Shown one piece after another: positions 36,501 through 44,868 of a stretch of DNA of 64,000 bases. The notes below the pieces were generated by a model. The model saw only the letters and a program-made list of their open reading frames with translations. It was not told the origin of the DNA and ran no database searches. The position numbers and the translations under genes are program-made. This DNA comes from Crenobacter cavernae (GTDB lineage: Bacteria > Pseudomonadota > Gammaproteobacteria > Burkholderiales > Chromobacteriaceae), in contig NZ_CP031337.1 in assembly GCF_003355495.1 (NCBI RefSeq), positions 372,001 through 436,000 of the forward strand, read 5' to 3'. How positions within the stretch are numbered: position 1 is the first letter of the stretch; each line of letters opens with the position of its first letter.

Positions 36501-36933
36501 CGTGACCACCGAGATCAACCTGCACAGCCCGGCCTTGCTGCCAGAAGCGTACTGCCCGGACGTGCACGAACGGCTGACGCTGTACAAGCGGCTCGCCACT
36601 TGCGAGAGCCCCGGCGAGATCGACTCGCTGCACGAGGAGCTGATCGACCGCTTCGGCCTGCCGCCGCAGCCGGTGAAGACGTTGATCGACAGCCACCACC
36701 TCAGGCTCGCGGCCAAGCCGCTCGGCATCCAGAAGGTCGACGCGAGCGAGGCGGCGCTGCAGTTCCTGTTCGTGAAGAACCCGCCGATCGACCCGATGAA
36801 GATCATCGGGCTGATCCAGAGCAAGAAGCAGTACAAGCTCGCCGGACAAGACAAGCTGAGGATCGAGGTCGAGATCGACGACGTCGGAGAGCGCATCGCG
36901 CGCGTGAAGGCAGTGCTGCGCGAGCTGGGCTGA
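33532..36933 (+). CDS. mfd: Transcription-repair coupling factor
   Basis: A 1133-residue ATP-dependent translocase that removes stalled RNA polymerase and recruits UvrA. Order of regions: the UvrB-like N-terminal damage-recognition part (ALLPDWETLPYDHFSPHADLVSERLATLWQI), the RNA-polymerase-interaction domain near residue 470-520 (VGDPVVHEEHGIGRYQGL), and the RecG-like motor. The motor has Walker A GDVGFGKTEVALRAAF near residue 620 and the DEEH box VIIDEEHRFG near residue 720. The C-terminal D7-type domain closes the protein. Length matches the family. Confidence 0.98.
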   Translation: MLDLSPRLPVAGQRTRLRLVPDGLDAAALATLIDGKTPLLVLTADAQSAQRLKAELPFFAPDARVALLPDWETLPYDHFSPHADLVSERLATLWQIRQSEVDVVLVPVTTAMTRMAPVEYLTGRTFFLKLKGRLNADKLREDLVGAGYQHVTQVMVPGEFSIRGGLIDLFPMGSALPYRIDLFDDEIDTLRTFDPDTQRTLYPVPEVRLLPAREYPSDEAGVTTFRQHYRERMEGDPSKSRVYKEVSANLFPAGIEYYLPLFFDSTATLFDYAGDNVRLVLHRDVLAAAETFWQDVAARHKQAHADYERPPLPPATLFLRPDELMGLLKPYARLEMPADDALEAGVLPLPELAVERRADKPLHKLANFTERYAGRVLICAESLGRRETLAGFLRENGLRPALVEGWHDFLQGDARFALTVAPLFAGFALEAPAIAVVTEAELYQHVARSHTRRARAKASSDTMLRDLAEVKVGDPVVHEEHGIGRYQGLVTLDLGEGETELMLLEYADGARLYVPVSQLHVISRYAGGSPEQAPLHKLGNPAWEKAKKRAAEKARDTAAELLNLYAQRAAREGHAFSLSEHDYEAFAEGFGFEETPDQAGAIEAVIGDMTSGKPMDRLVCGDVGFGKTEVALRAAFVAVMGGKQVAVLVPTTLLAEQHYQNFADRFADWPVKIAELSRFKSGKETKAALEGLRAGTVDIVIGTHKLVQPDVAFKNLGLVIIDEEHRFGVRQKEQLKRLRANVDVLTLTATPIPRTLSMALEGLRDFSAITTAPSRRLAVKTFVSPLRDGTTREAVLRELKRGGQVFFLHNEVDTIENMRERLAELVPEARIGVAHGQLRERELEQVMRDFVQQRFNLLLCSTIIETGIDVPNANTILINRADKFGLAQLHQLRGRVGRSHHQAYAYLLTSDGVTKDAQKRLEAIQLSEELGSGFYLAMHDLEIRGAGEVLGEGQSGEMHEVGFTLFTEMLKQAVRDLKKGKTPDLDAPLGVTTEINLHSPALLPEAYCPDVHERLTLYKRLATCESPGEIDSLHEELIDRFGLPPQPVKTLIDSHHLRLAAKPLGIQKVDASEAALQFLFVKNPPIDPMKIIGLIQSKKQYKLAGQDKLRIEVEIDDVGERIARVKAVLRELG

Positions 36934-37006
36934 TCGCGCTGCATTCCTCGCTTCGCTGTGCCACCCTTTGATTACGCGCACGTAAACGCGCCGATGGAAG
37001 GGCCGC

Positions 37007-37174
37007 ATGAAATCCGTCACCCTGTTCGTCCTCGCGCTCTTGGCCGGCGCCGTCGGCACGGGGCTCTACTCCTGCATGCAGCCGGCGGCCGACCTCGGCC
37101 CCGCGATCACGCCGGCGCCGCCCGAGGTCGCGAAGGGCGGATCGACTCTTAAGGCATCGGGCGAGGCGCGCTGA
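37007..37174 (+). CDS. Small secreted or membrane-anchored protein, unknown
   Basis: A 55-residue frame too short for usual gene-finding cutoffs. It begins MKSVTLFVLALLAGAVGTG, a hydrophobic signal or anchor, then LYSCMQPAADLGPAITPAPPEVAKGG and a short tail. GGAAGGG sits seven bases before the ATG, which is strong support. It lies 73 bases after mfd and is closed by a very strong motif-built terminator (37184-37224). The YSC may be a lipobox-like cysteine. No family recognised. Confidence 0.6.
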   Translation: MKSVTLFVLALLAGAVGTGLYSCMQPAADLGPAITPAPPEVAKGGSTLKASGEAR

Positions 37175-37183
37175 CGCGCGCCC

Positions 37184-37224
37184 AAAAAGCTCGGCCAACC
37201 TTCCGAAGGTTGGCCGAGCTTTTT
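37184..37224. terminator. Bidirectional terminator built from an inverted pair of the dispersed word
   Basis: A 19-base perfect stem, 37184-37202 against 37206-37224, with loop CCG. Each arm contains CTCGGCCAAC/GTTGGCCGAG, and the stem is bounded by AAAAA on the left and TTTTT on the right. It lies between the convergent small ORF (ending 37174) and the BON gene (ending 37240). Confidence 0.93.
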
Positions 37225-37239
37225 GGGAAAGCACCGCGC

Positions 37240-37830
37240 TTACTGCACGTGCAGGTCGTTCTTGACCGCCTTCACGTTCTTCACATTCTTGACAATCGCC
37301 TCGGCGCGCTTGGCCTGGTCCTGGTTCGCGACGAAGCCCGACAGCTGCACGCGGCCATTGTCGGTCTTGACGCTGATGGCGGTGGACTTCAGCCCCTGGT
37401 CGGCCAGGAGGCCGGCCTTCACCTTGCTGGTGATCGCCGCGTCGGACAGGTATTCGCCGGCGCTCTGCCCTTTCTTCGCCTTCAGGTGCAGGTCGTTCAT
37501 CACCGCGTGCACGCCTTCTACGCGGGCGGCGACTTCGGCGGCACGCCACGCCTGTTTCTGGCTGTCGACGAAACCGGACAGCTGCACGACGTTGTCTTTG
37601 GTCTCGACCGAGATGCCGGTGCCTTTCACCGCCTTGTCGGCCACGAGCGCCGCCTTCACCTTGGCGGTGATCGCCGCGTCGTCGGCGTAGGCGCCTGCGC
37701 CTTGCACCGCCATCTCGACCTTGCTCTCCACCTGCAGCAAGGTGGGGTTCTGCGCCAGTGCCGTCCCGCTCAGCAGCAGAGTGAAAGCGACGATGCAGGG
37801 TTTGGCCTTGCGGGTGATCGGATAGCTCAT
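37240..37830 (-). CDS. Periplasmic protein with two BON domains (OsmY-like)
   Basis: A 196-residue exported protein. The signal peptide (KPCIVAFTLLLSGTALAQ) is followed by two BON domains: AAITAKVKAALVADKAVKGTGISVE... and AAITSKVKAGLLADQGLKSTAISVK.... Each continues with a VQLSGFV turn and a coda ending NDLH. BON proteins bind phospholipid or support envelope integrity under osmotic stress. ATG 37830 with AAAGGACG upstream is preferred; an upstream in-frame ATG would add 68 residues unlike the family. Confidence 0.9.
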   Translation of the reverse strand: MSYPITRKAKPCIVAFTLLLSGTALAQNPTLLQVESKVEMAVQGAGAYADDAAITAKVKAALVADKAVKGTGISVETKDNVVQLSGFVDSQKQAWRAAEVAARVEGVHAVMNDLHLKAKKGQSAGEYLSDAAITSKVKAGLLADQGLKSTAISVKTDNGRVQLSGFVANQDQAKRAEAIVKNVKNVKAVKNDLHVQ

Positions 37831-38005
37831 GAGACGTCCTTTCTCTGTGTTTCGGGCATTGCCGCGTTGGCACGGCCAGTATCGTGCGACGCCCCCGTAA
37901 GGTTCAATTTGCGAACCTTGTCGATCTGTTAACGACTCTCTCGTCATGGACGCCGGTTCCCCGCCGCCTCTGGCGTGAACGGCGACACATTTAGCAATAC
38001 TTTTC

Positions 38006-38023
38006 GGTCGATTTGGTCGATTT
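38006..38023. repeat. Two tandem copies of GGTCGATTT
   Basis: A 9-base unit repeated exactly twice upstream of the BON gene, followed by the related CGGCCGATC. Could be a binding site for a regulator; no known factor is recognised. Confidence 0.35.
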
Positions 38024-38048
38024 CGGCCGATCACACTGGGGAGCGGGC

Positions 38049-38080
38049 GAAAAAAAACCGCCCGGTTTTGCGGGCGGTTT
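38049..38080 (-). terminator. Terminator after ppsA
   Basis: Arms AAACCGCCCG and CGGGCGGTTT around GTTTTG; the left A-run gives a T-run on the minus strand. Confidence 0.9.
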
Positions 38081-38116
38081 CGTCTAGTGACAGCCAGGCT
38101 CGGCCGACCTTGTGAG

Positions 38117-40504
38117 TCAGCGATTGAGTTCCTTGGCCAGATAGATCCAGGTCTCGACGACGGTGTCCGGGTTCAGCGAGATCGTCTCGATGCCCTCTTC
38201 GACCAGCCACTTGGCGAAGTCCGGATGGTCGGACGGGCCCTGGCCGCAGATGCCGACGTACTTGCCCTGCGCGCGGCAGGCCTTGATCGCCATCGACAGC
38301 AGCGCCTTCACCGCCTCGTTGCGCTCGTCGAAGGTTGACGCGATCGGGCCGCCCGAATCGCGGTCGACGCCGAGCGTCAGCTGCGTCATGTCGTTCGAGC
38401 CGATCGAGAAGCCGTCGAAGTGCTGCAGGAACTTGTCGGCCAGCACCGCGTTGGTCGGCAGTTCGCACATCATGATCAGGCGCAGGCCGTTCTCGCCGCG
38501 CTTCAGGCCGTTCTCGGCGAGGATCTCGACCACTTTCTCGGCTTCGGCCAAGGTGCGTACGAACGGGATCATCACCTCGACGTTGGTCAGGCCCATCACG
38601 TCGCGCACCTTCTTCATCGCGCGGCATTCGAGGTCGAAGCAGTCGCGGAAGGCCGGTGCCACGTAGCGCGCGGCGCCGCGGAAGCCGATCATCGGGTTCT
38701 CTTCGTGCGGCTCGTACAGCTGGCCGCCGATCAGGTTCGCGTACTCGTTCGACTTGAAGTCGGACATGCGCACGATGACCTTTTTCGGGTAGAACGCCGC
38801 GGCCAGCGTCGCAATGCCTTCGGCCAGCTTGTCGACGTAGAAGTCGACCGGGCTCGCGTAACCGGCGATGCGGTCGTTGATGGTCGCCTTCAGGTCGGCC
38901 GGCAGCTTGTCGAATTCGAGCAGCGCCTTCGGGTGGATGCCGATCTGGCGGTTGATCACGAACTCCATGCGCGCGAGGCCGACGCCTTCGTTCGGCAGCT
39001 GGCAGAAGTCGAACGCCAGTTCCGGGTTGCCGACGTTCATCATGATCTTGACCGGCGAGGCGGGCATCTGGTCGAGCGCGAGGTCGATCACTTCGACGTC
39101 AAGCAGGCCTTCGTAGATGTTGCCGGTGTCGCCCTCGGCGCACGACACGGTCACTTCCATGCCCTCGGCCAACAGTTCGGTCGCGTCGCCGCAGCCGACG
39201 ACGGCCGGGATGCCCAGTTCACGCGCGATGATCGCCGCGTGACAGGTGCGGCCGCCCCTATTGGTGACGATAGCGGCGGCGCGCTTCATCACCGGCTCCC
39301 AGTCCGGGTCGGTCATGTCGGTGACGAGCACGTCGCCGGCCTTGACGCTGTCCATCTCGGACGCGTCCTTGATCAGGCGCACGACACCCTGGCCGACCTT
39401 CTGGCCGATCGCGCGGCCGGTGGCGAGGATGGCGCCCTTGTGGTTGATACGGTAGCGGCGCAGCGTCTCGACGCGGCCTTCCTGCGACTTCACCGTCTCC
39501 GGGCGCGCCTGCAGGATGTAGAGCTTGCCGTCGACGCCGTCGCGGCCCCACTCGATGTCCATAGCCCGGCCGTAGTGCTTCTCGATGATCAGCGCGTACT
39601 GCGCGAGTTCCTCGACTTCGGCGTCGGTGATCGAGAACTGCTTGCGCTCAAGCTCCGACACGTCGACGGTCTTCACCGAACGGCCGGCCTGGGCGGCGTC
39701 GGTGAATTCCATCTTGATCTGCTTGGAACCGATGGTCTTGCGCAGGATCGCCGGGCGGCCGACCTTCAGCGTCGGCTTGTGCACGTAGAATTCGTCGGGA
39801 TTCACCGCGCCTTGCACCACGGTCTCGCCCAGGCCGTACGACGAGGTCACGAACACGACGTCGTCGAAGCCCGATTCGGTATCGATGGTGAACATCACGC
39901 CGGCGGCGCCCGAGTCGGAACGCACCATGCGCTGGATGCCGGCCGACAGCGCGACTTCGGCGTGCTCGAAGCCCTTGTGCACTCGGTAGGCGATCGCGCG
40001 GTCGTTGTACAGCGACGCGAACACGTGCTTCATCGCGTCCTTGACGTTGGCTAGGCCCTTGATGTTCAGGAAGGTTTCCTGCTGGCCGGCGAACGACGCG
40101 TCCGGCAGGTCTTCGGCGGTGGCGGACGAGCGCACGGCGACCGAGATGTCGGCACTGCCGGCATCACCGGTCATCTTGTCCCAGGCGGCGGCGATGTCGG
40201 CTTCCAACTTGGCCGGGAACGGCGTGTCGACGATCCACTGGCGGACTTCCTTGCCCACGCGCGCCAGTTCGGTCACATTCTCGATATCGAGCCCGGACAC
40301 GGCCGCCTCGATGCGATCGGCGAGGCCTTCGTGGGCGAGAAAGTCGCGATAGGCGTCGGCCGTGGTGGCGAAACCACCCGGCACGCGCACGCCGGAGCCG
40401 GCCAGCTGGCTGATCATCTCGCCGAGCGAGGCGTTCTTGCCGCCGACCTTTTCCACGTCGCTCATTCTCAGCTCTTCGAACCAGATTACGTAGTTCTCTG
40501 CCAT
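38117..40504 (-). CDS. ppsA: Phosphoenolpyruvate synthase
   Basis: A 795-residue gluconeogenic enzyme converting pyruvate and ATP to PEP, AMP and phosphate. Start MAENYVIWFEELRMSDVEKVGGKNASLGEM is the ATP-grasp region. GGRTCHAAIIARELGIPAVVGCG near residue 421 carries the phosphohistidine, and the C-terminal TIM-barrel domain ends with IGSNDMTQLTLGVDRDSG and GICGQGPSDHPDF. ATG 40504 is chosen at the conserved start. Divergent from its regulator ppsR. Confidence 0.97.
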   Translation of the reverse strand: MAENYVIWFEELRMSDVEKVGGKNASLGEMISQLAGSGVRVPGGFATTADAYRDFLAHEGLADRIEAAVSGLDIENVTELARVGKEVRQWIVDTPFPAKLEADIAAAWDKMTGDAGSADISVAVRSSATAEDLPDASFAGQQETFLNIKGLANVKDAMKHVFASLYNDRAIAYRVHKGFEHAEVALSAGIQRMVRSDSGAAGVMFTIDTESGFDDVVFVTSSYGLGETVVQGAVNPDEFYVHKPTLKVGRPAILRKTIGSKQIKMEFTDAAQAGRSVKTVDVSELERKQFSITDAEVEELAQYALIIEKHYGRAMDIEWGRDGVDGKLYILQARPETVKSQEGRVETLRRYRINHKGAILATGRAIGQKVGQGVVRLIKDASEMDSVKAGDVLVTDMTDPDWEPVMKRAAAIVTNRGGRTCHAAIIARELGIPAVVGCGDATELLAEGMEVTVSCAEGDTGNIYEGLLDVEVIDLALDQMPASPVKIMMNVGNPELAFDFCQLPNEGVGLARMEFVINRQIGIHPKALLEFDKLPADLKATINDRIAGYASPVDFYVDKLAEGIATLAAAFYPKKVIVRMSDFKSNEYANLIGGQLYEPHEENPMIGFRGAARYVAPAFRDCFDLECRAMKKVRDVMGLTNVEVMIPFVRTLAEAEKVVEILAENGLKRGENGLRLIMMCELPTNAVLADKFLQHFDGFSIGSNDMTQLTLGVDRDSGGPIASTFDERNEAVKALLSMAIKACRAQGKYVGICGQGPSDHPDFAKWLVEEGIETISLNPDTVVETWIYLAKELNR

Positions 40505-40670
40505 CGCATCATTTCCTGTTGAGGGTAAGGATTTCGGGGTGCGGCCGGGCAGTCCGGCGCTTGCTATCACAACGACATGTAAAGAATATTTATCGCCGCG
40601 ATTACGCCCAGTTGGCGCGATTGTAACGGATGCCCTACCCGCCGGGCAGCCCATTCTCGCGACGCACAAT

Positions 40671-40686
40671 TAAGGGATTTCCCTTA
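40671..40686. promoter_or_regulatory. Inverted repeat between ppsA and ppsR
   Basis: TAAGGGA-TT-TCCCTTA (seven-base perfect arms) lies between the divergent genes, 29 bases upstream of a TATAAT for ppsR. A possible operator for a shared regulator of PEP metabolism. Confidence 0.4.
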
Positions 40687-40714
40687 CAAACGGAACCATT
40701 CGAAGCAATACGAC

Positions 40715-40720
40715 TATAAT
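40715..40720 (+). promoter_or_regulatory. Candidate -10 element for ppsR
   Basis: TATAAT 47 bases before the ppsR start codon. No clear -35. Confidence 0.4.
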
Positions 40721-40767
40721 CCACAGCCTATCGCATGCCGAAATGCTGCACCGCACAGGACAACGCC

Positions 40768-41589
40768 ATGCCCTACCGCCGTTCTGCCTTCTTTATATCC
40801 GATCGCACCGGGATTACCGCCGAATCGCTGGGCCACACACTGTTAACCCAGTTCGACGCGCTCGAGTTCAAGCGCGAGACGATCCCCTTCGTCGACACGG
40901 TGGAAAAGGCGCGCGGCATCGCCAGCCACATCCGCGAACGCGCCGCGACCGACCACCACCGCCCGCTGGTGTTTTCAAGCATCGTGAACCCCGACGTGCG
41001 CGAGGCGGTGAAGGTCGACGAGGCGCTGTGCATCGACTTCTTCGAGACCTTCATCGGCCAGATCGAGCACGAGCTGCACCACAAGGCCGAGCTGTCGGTC
41101 GGCAAGGCGCACGGCGTCGTCAACGAGGAGAGGTACGACCACCGGATCGAGGCGGTGAACTACTCGCTCAGCCACGACGACGGCATCAAGATGAAGGGGC
41201 TCGACGAGGCCGACGTGATCCTGGTCGGCGTGTCGCGCTCGGGCAAGACGCCGACCTGCCTGTACCTTGCGCTGCAATACGGGATCAGGGCGGCGAACTA
41301 CCCGCTGACGCCGGACGACCTCGGCCACGACGGCCTGCCGGCGCAATTGCTCGCGCACCGGCAGAAGCTGTTCGGCCTGACGATCGAGCCGCTGCGCCTG
41401 CACAGCATCCGCTCCGAGCGCCGCCGCGATTCGAAGTACGCGAGCGTCGACAACTGCCGCTACGAGGTGAACGAGGCCGAGTCGCTGTTCCGCCAGCACG
41501 GCGTGCCCTTCCTTAACGCGACGCACAAGTCGATCGAGGAAATCGCGACCACCATCGTCCACCAGGCTCACCTGACGCGCCGCTTCTGA
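40768..41589 (+). CDS. ppsR: PEP synthase regulatory protein (kinase/pyrophosphorylase)
   Basis: A 273-residue DUF299-family enzyme that switches PEP synthase off by ADP-dependent phosphorylation of a threonine and on by Pi-dependent dephosphorylation. Starts MPYRRSAFFISDRTGITAESLGHTLLTQF. The P-loop GVSRSGKTPTCLYLA is near residue 154, and ANYPLTPDDL follows. ATG 40768 is preferred over an in-frame ATG 33 bases upstream. Divergent neighbour of ppsA, its target. Confidence 0.95.
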   Translation: MPYRRSAFFISDRTGITAESLGHTLLTQFDALEFKRETIPFVDTVEKARGIASHIRERAATDHHRPLVFSSIVNPDVREAVKVDEALCIDFFETFIGQIEHELHHKAELSVGKAHGVVNEERYDHRIEAVNYSLSHDDGIKMKGLDEADVILVGVSRSGKTPTCLYLALQYGIRAANYPLTPDDLGHDGLPAQLLAHRQKLFGLTIEPLRLHSIRSERRRDSKYASVDNCRYEVNEAESLFRQHGVPFLNATHKSIEEIATTIVHQAHLTRRF

Positions 41590-41631
41590 CGGGACTTGAC
41601 CGCCGCGCGATGCGCGGCGACACTTGACGAT

Positions 41632-41679
41632 ATGAATACCCGACGCATCGCCCTTGCTAACTGGTGGCGCCTCTCCTGA
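41632..41679 (+). CDS. Tryptophan leader peptide of trpS
   Basis: A 15-residue frame, MNTRRIALANWWRLS, with two adjacent Trp codons (41662-41667) and a TGA stop (41677-41679). The stop and Trp codons overlap the first strand of an attenuator hairpin, the usual geometry of a ribosome-sensing leader. No strong ribosome binding site is seen. A TTGACC (41596) and GACACT (41619) at 17-base spacing could place transcription start near the ATG itself. Confidence 0.75.
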   Translation: MNTRRIALANWWRLS

Positions 41680-41737
41680 GGCGGCACCCGGCGTGCGTAA
41701 TGAACCCGGAGAGCCGCAAGGCGGCGCCGGGTTTTTT
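41663..41737 (+). promoter_or_regulatory. Transcription attenuator for trpS (Trp-responsive)
   Basis: Three segment pairs compete. Segment 1 (GGTGGCGCCTC, 41663-41673) pairs with segment 2 (GAGGCGGCACC, 41678-41688), ten pairs with one mismatch. Segment 2 can instead pair with segment 3 (GCGGC with GCCGC 41713-41717, plus the CCGG pairs). Segment 3 with segment 4 forms the terminator: AACCCGG-aga-GCCGC-aag-GCGGC-g-CCGGGTT then TTTT (41703-41737). A ribosome stalled on the Trp codons masks segment 1 and favours antitermination. Confidence 0.8.
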
Positions 41738-41775
41738 CTTCGTCCCTTGCGGTCCTCCCCAGACAAGGAGAGCCC

Positions 41776-42801
<1,026 letters not shown>

Positions 42802-42818
42802 AACTAGCGTCGCAATAG

Positions 42819-42847
42819 AAAAGGGGCGTCCACTGGACGCCCCTTTT
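42819..42847. terminator. Bidirectional terminator between trpS and the MBL hydrolase gene
   Basis: Arms AAAAGGGGCGTCC and GGACGCCCCTTTT around ACT. Serves both converging genes. Confidence 0.92.
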
Positions 42848-42882
42848 CACGCTCGGCCGGGCCGAGGATCAAGCCAGACACG

Positions 42883-43656
42883 CTACAGCCTGCCCGTCAC
42901 CGTCAGCCCGTCATAACCGACCTCGATGCCTTCCGGGCAGCGCGCACTCAGCGCGTGGTACTCGAGCCCGTGCGTCATGTGGATCAGCACCGTGCGGCGC
43001 GCGCCGACGCGCTTCGCCCACGCGAAGCTCTCGTCGGCCGACAGGTGTGACTTGTACGGGCGGTCGCGCAGGCAGTCGAGGAACAGCGTGTCGACGCCGT
43101 CGAGCAATTCAAGACTGTCCGGCGGGATATCTGACAGATCGGTCAGCCACGCGATATCGCCGATGCGCCAGCCCAGGCAAGGCCAGCCGCCGTGCGCCAG
43201 CGGGATCGGTACCAGTGGCACGCCCATGAACGAGAACGGCCCGTCGATGCGGTGCGTGAGCAGCACCGGCTTGTCCCAGGTCGGCGACGGCGGCGCGAGC
43301 GCGTAGTCGAAGCGGCTCTCGATATTGTCGATCGTGAAGTCGTTGCCGAACAGCGCGATCGGCCCCTGCTTGACGTAGCAGAAGGCCCTGAGGTCGTCGA
43401 TGCCGTTCAGGTGATCGGCGTGCGGATGCGTGTAGAGCACCGCGTCGACGCGGGTGAAGCCCTCGCGCAGCGCCTGAGGCCTCAGGTCCGGCCCGGTGTC
43501 GATCAGGAAACACGCGTCGCCGGCGCGCACGTAGGCGCTGCAGCGCGTGCGGCGGTTACGCGGGTCGGACGAGCTGCAGGTCGGGCAGTCGCAGCCGATC
43601 GCCGGGCTGCCTGCGCTCGAGCCGCAGCCGAGGATGGTGAATTCGACGGTGCTCAT
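42883..43656 (-). CDS. Metallo-beta-lactamase-fold hydrolase (PhnP-like)
   Basis: A 257-residue phosphodiesterase-type MBL protein. The N-terminus LGCGSSAGSPAIGCDCPTC carries the extra zinc-binding cysteines of the PhnP/YcbJ branch. The metal motif THPHADHLNGIDDL is intact, and further ligands lie in WLTDLSDIPPD and HMTHGLEYHAL. Substrates in the family are cyclic phosphodiesters; the specific one here is unknown. Six bases after tatD, likely the end of the tmk-holB operon. Confidence 0.88.
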   Translation of the reverse strand: MSTVEFTILGCGSSAGSPAIGCDCPTCSSSDPRNRRTRCSAYVRAGDACFLIDTGPDLRPQALREGFTRVDAVLYTHPHADHLNGIDDLRAFCYVKQGPIALFGNDFTIDNIESRFDYALAPPSPTWDKPVLLTHRIDGPFSFMGVPLVPIPLAHGGWPCLGWRIGDIAWLTDLSDIPPDSLELLDGVDTLFLDCLRDRPYKSHLSADESFAWAKRVGARRTVLIHMTHGLEYHALSARCPEGIEVGYDGLTVTGRL

Positions 43657-43662
43657 GGCTGT

Positions 43663-44439
43663 TTAAATACCCGCCGGGCGCGGGATCTTGGCGAACAGGT
43701 CGAAGAAGTTGCGCGTGGTCGCCTCGGCGACCGCTTCCACCGGCAGACCGCGCAGCTCGGCCACATGTTCCGCGACGTGCTTGACGAAGCCCGGCTCGTT
43801 GGTCTTGCCGCGAAACGGCACCGGCGCCAGATACGGCGAATCGGTCTCGATCAGCATCCGGTCGAGCGGCACCATCTTGGCGACCTCCTTGAGTTCGACC
43901 GCGTTCTTGAAGGTGACGATGCCCGAGAACGAGATGTAGAAGCCGAGGTCGAGCGCGGCGCGCGCGACGTCGCGGTTCTCGGTGAAGCAGTGCATCACGC
44001 CGGCCTCGGCGCCGGCCTCGCGCATGATGCGCAAGGTGTCTTCGGCCGATTCGCGCGTGTGGATGATCAGCGGCAGACCGGTCGCGCGGCTGGCGCGGAT
44101 GTGGGTGCGGAACCGCTCGTGCTGCCACGCGAGGTCGCCCTTGCACCAGTGGTAGTCGAGCCCGGTCTCGCCGATGCCGACCACCTTGGGGTGACCAGCG
44201 TGCGCGACGAGCTCGGCCTCGGAGAATTCCTCGGCGTCCTGGTCGTCCGGGTGCACGCCTACGGTCGCGTATAAACGGTCGTGAGCCTCGGCCAACCCTA
44301 GCACCTGCGGGAAGGCCGGCACGCTGACGCCGATCACCAGCGCGTGGCTGACGGCGTTCTCGTCCATCCTCGCGAACACCTCGGGCAGGCGCGCGACGAG
44401 GTCGGGGAAGTTCAGGTGGCAGTGCGAATCGACGAACAT
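43663..44439 (-). CDS. tatD: TatD-family metal-dependent hydrolase
   Basis: 258 residues with the amidohydrolase-like start MFVDSHCHLNFPDL, GIGETGLDYHW and IIHTRESAEDTLRIM, then GVMHCFTENRD and LIETDSPYLAPVP. Each of these holds metal ligands of the TatD deoxyribonuclease fold. Family members act on DNA ends or D-aminoacyl substrates. Located in the conserved tmk-holB-pilZ-tatD order. Confidence 0.93.
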   Translation of the reverse strand: MFVDSHCHLNFPDLVARLPEVFARMDENAVSHALVIGVSVPAFPQVLGLAEAHDRLYATVGVHPDDQDAEEFSEAELVAHAGHPKVVGIGETGLDYHWCKGDLAWQHERFRTHIRASRATGLPLIIHTRESAEDTLRIMREAGAEAGVMHCFTENRDVARAALDLGFYISFSGIVTFKNAVELKEVAKMVPLDRMLIETDSPYLAPVPFRGKTNEPGFVKHVAEHVAELRGLPVEAVAEATTRNFFDLFAKIPRPAGI

Positions 44440-44468
44440 GGTTTTCTACAGACCGCGCGCGGTCTTCC

Positions 44469-44858
44469 TTACATCGTGTGGGTGGGACGGCTCGACTTGA
44501 GCACGCCCGACAACAACTCTTCGATCGTCTTGCGCGCCTGCTGCCCGGCATCGCCTTCGCCGAACTCGACGCCGACGCCCTGCGTGCGGTTGTTGTTGGC
44601 CCCCGCGGGGGTGATCCACGCGACCTTGCCCTGCACCGCGATCTTGTCGGGGCGGTCCATCAGCGTCAGCAACAGGAAGACCTCGTCGCCGAGCTGGTAG
44701 TCGCGGCCGGTCGGGATGAACACGCCGCCGTTCTTCAGGAAGGGCATGTAGGCGGCGTACAGCGCGCTGCGTTCCTTGATGTGCAGCGACATCACGCCGG
44801 GACGCGGCGTGGAAACGACGGCTTCGCCGTCTTCTGGGCGGAGGTTGGAGTTCTCCAT
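44469..44858 (-). CDS. pilZ: PilZ-domain protein (type IV pilus PilZ type)
   Basis: A 129-residue PilZ protein. The core GGVFIPTGRDYQLGDEVFLLLTLMDRPDKIAVQGKVAWITPAG matches the pilus-associated PilZ. It lacks the RxxxR and (D/N)xSxxG motifs that bind cyclic-di-GMP. In Neisseria and Pseudomonas this protein is required for pilus assembly through PilB/FimX-like partners. It sits between holB (10 bases) and tatD. Confidence 0.88.
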   Translation of the reverse strand: MENSNLRPEDGEAVVSTPRPGVMSLHIKERSALYAAYMPFLKNGGVFIPTGRDYQLGDEVFLLLTLMDRPDKIAVQGKVAWITPAGANNNRTQGVGVEFGEGDAGQQARKTIEELLSGVLKSSRPTHTM

Positions 44859-44868
44859 CGGCGTATTC

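Noticed and set aside
41601..41619. CGCCGCGC-GAT-GCGCGGCG hairpin before the trpS leader as the ppsR terminator
   Set aside because: No T-run follows; it may be a structural element of the leader, but there is no evidence for termination.
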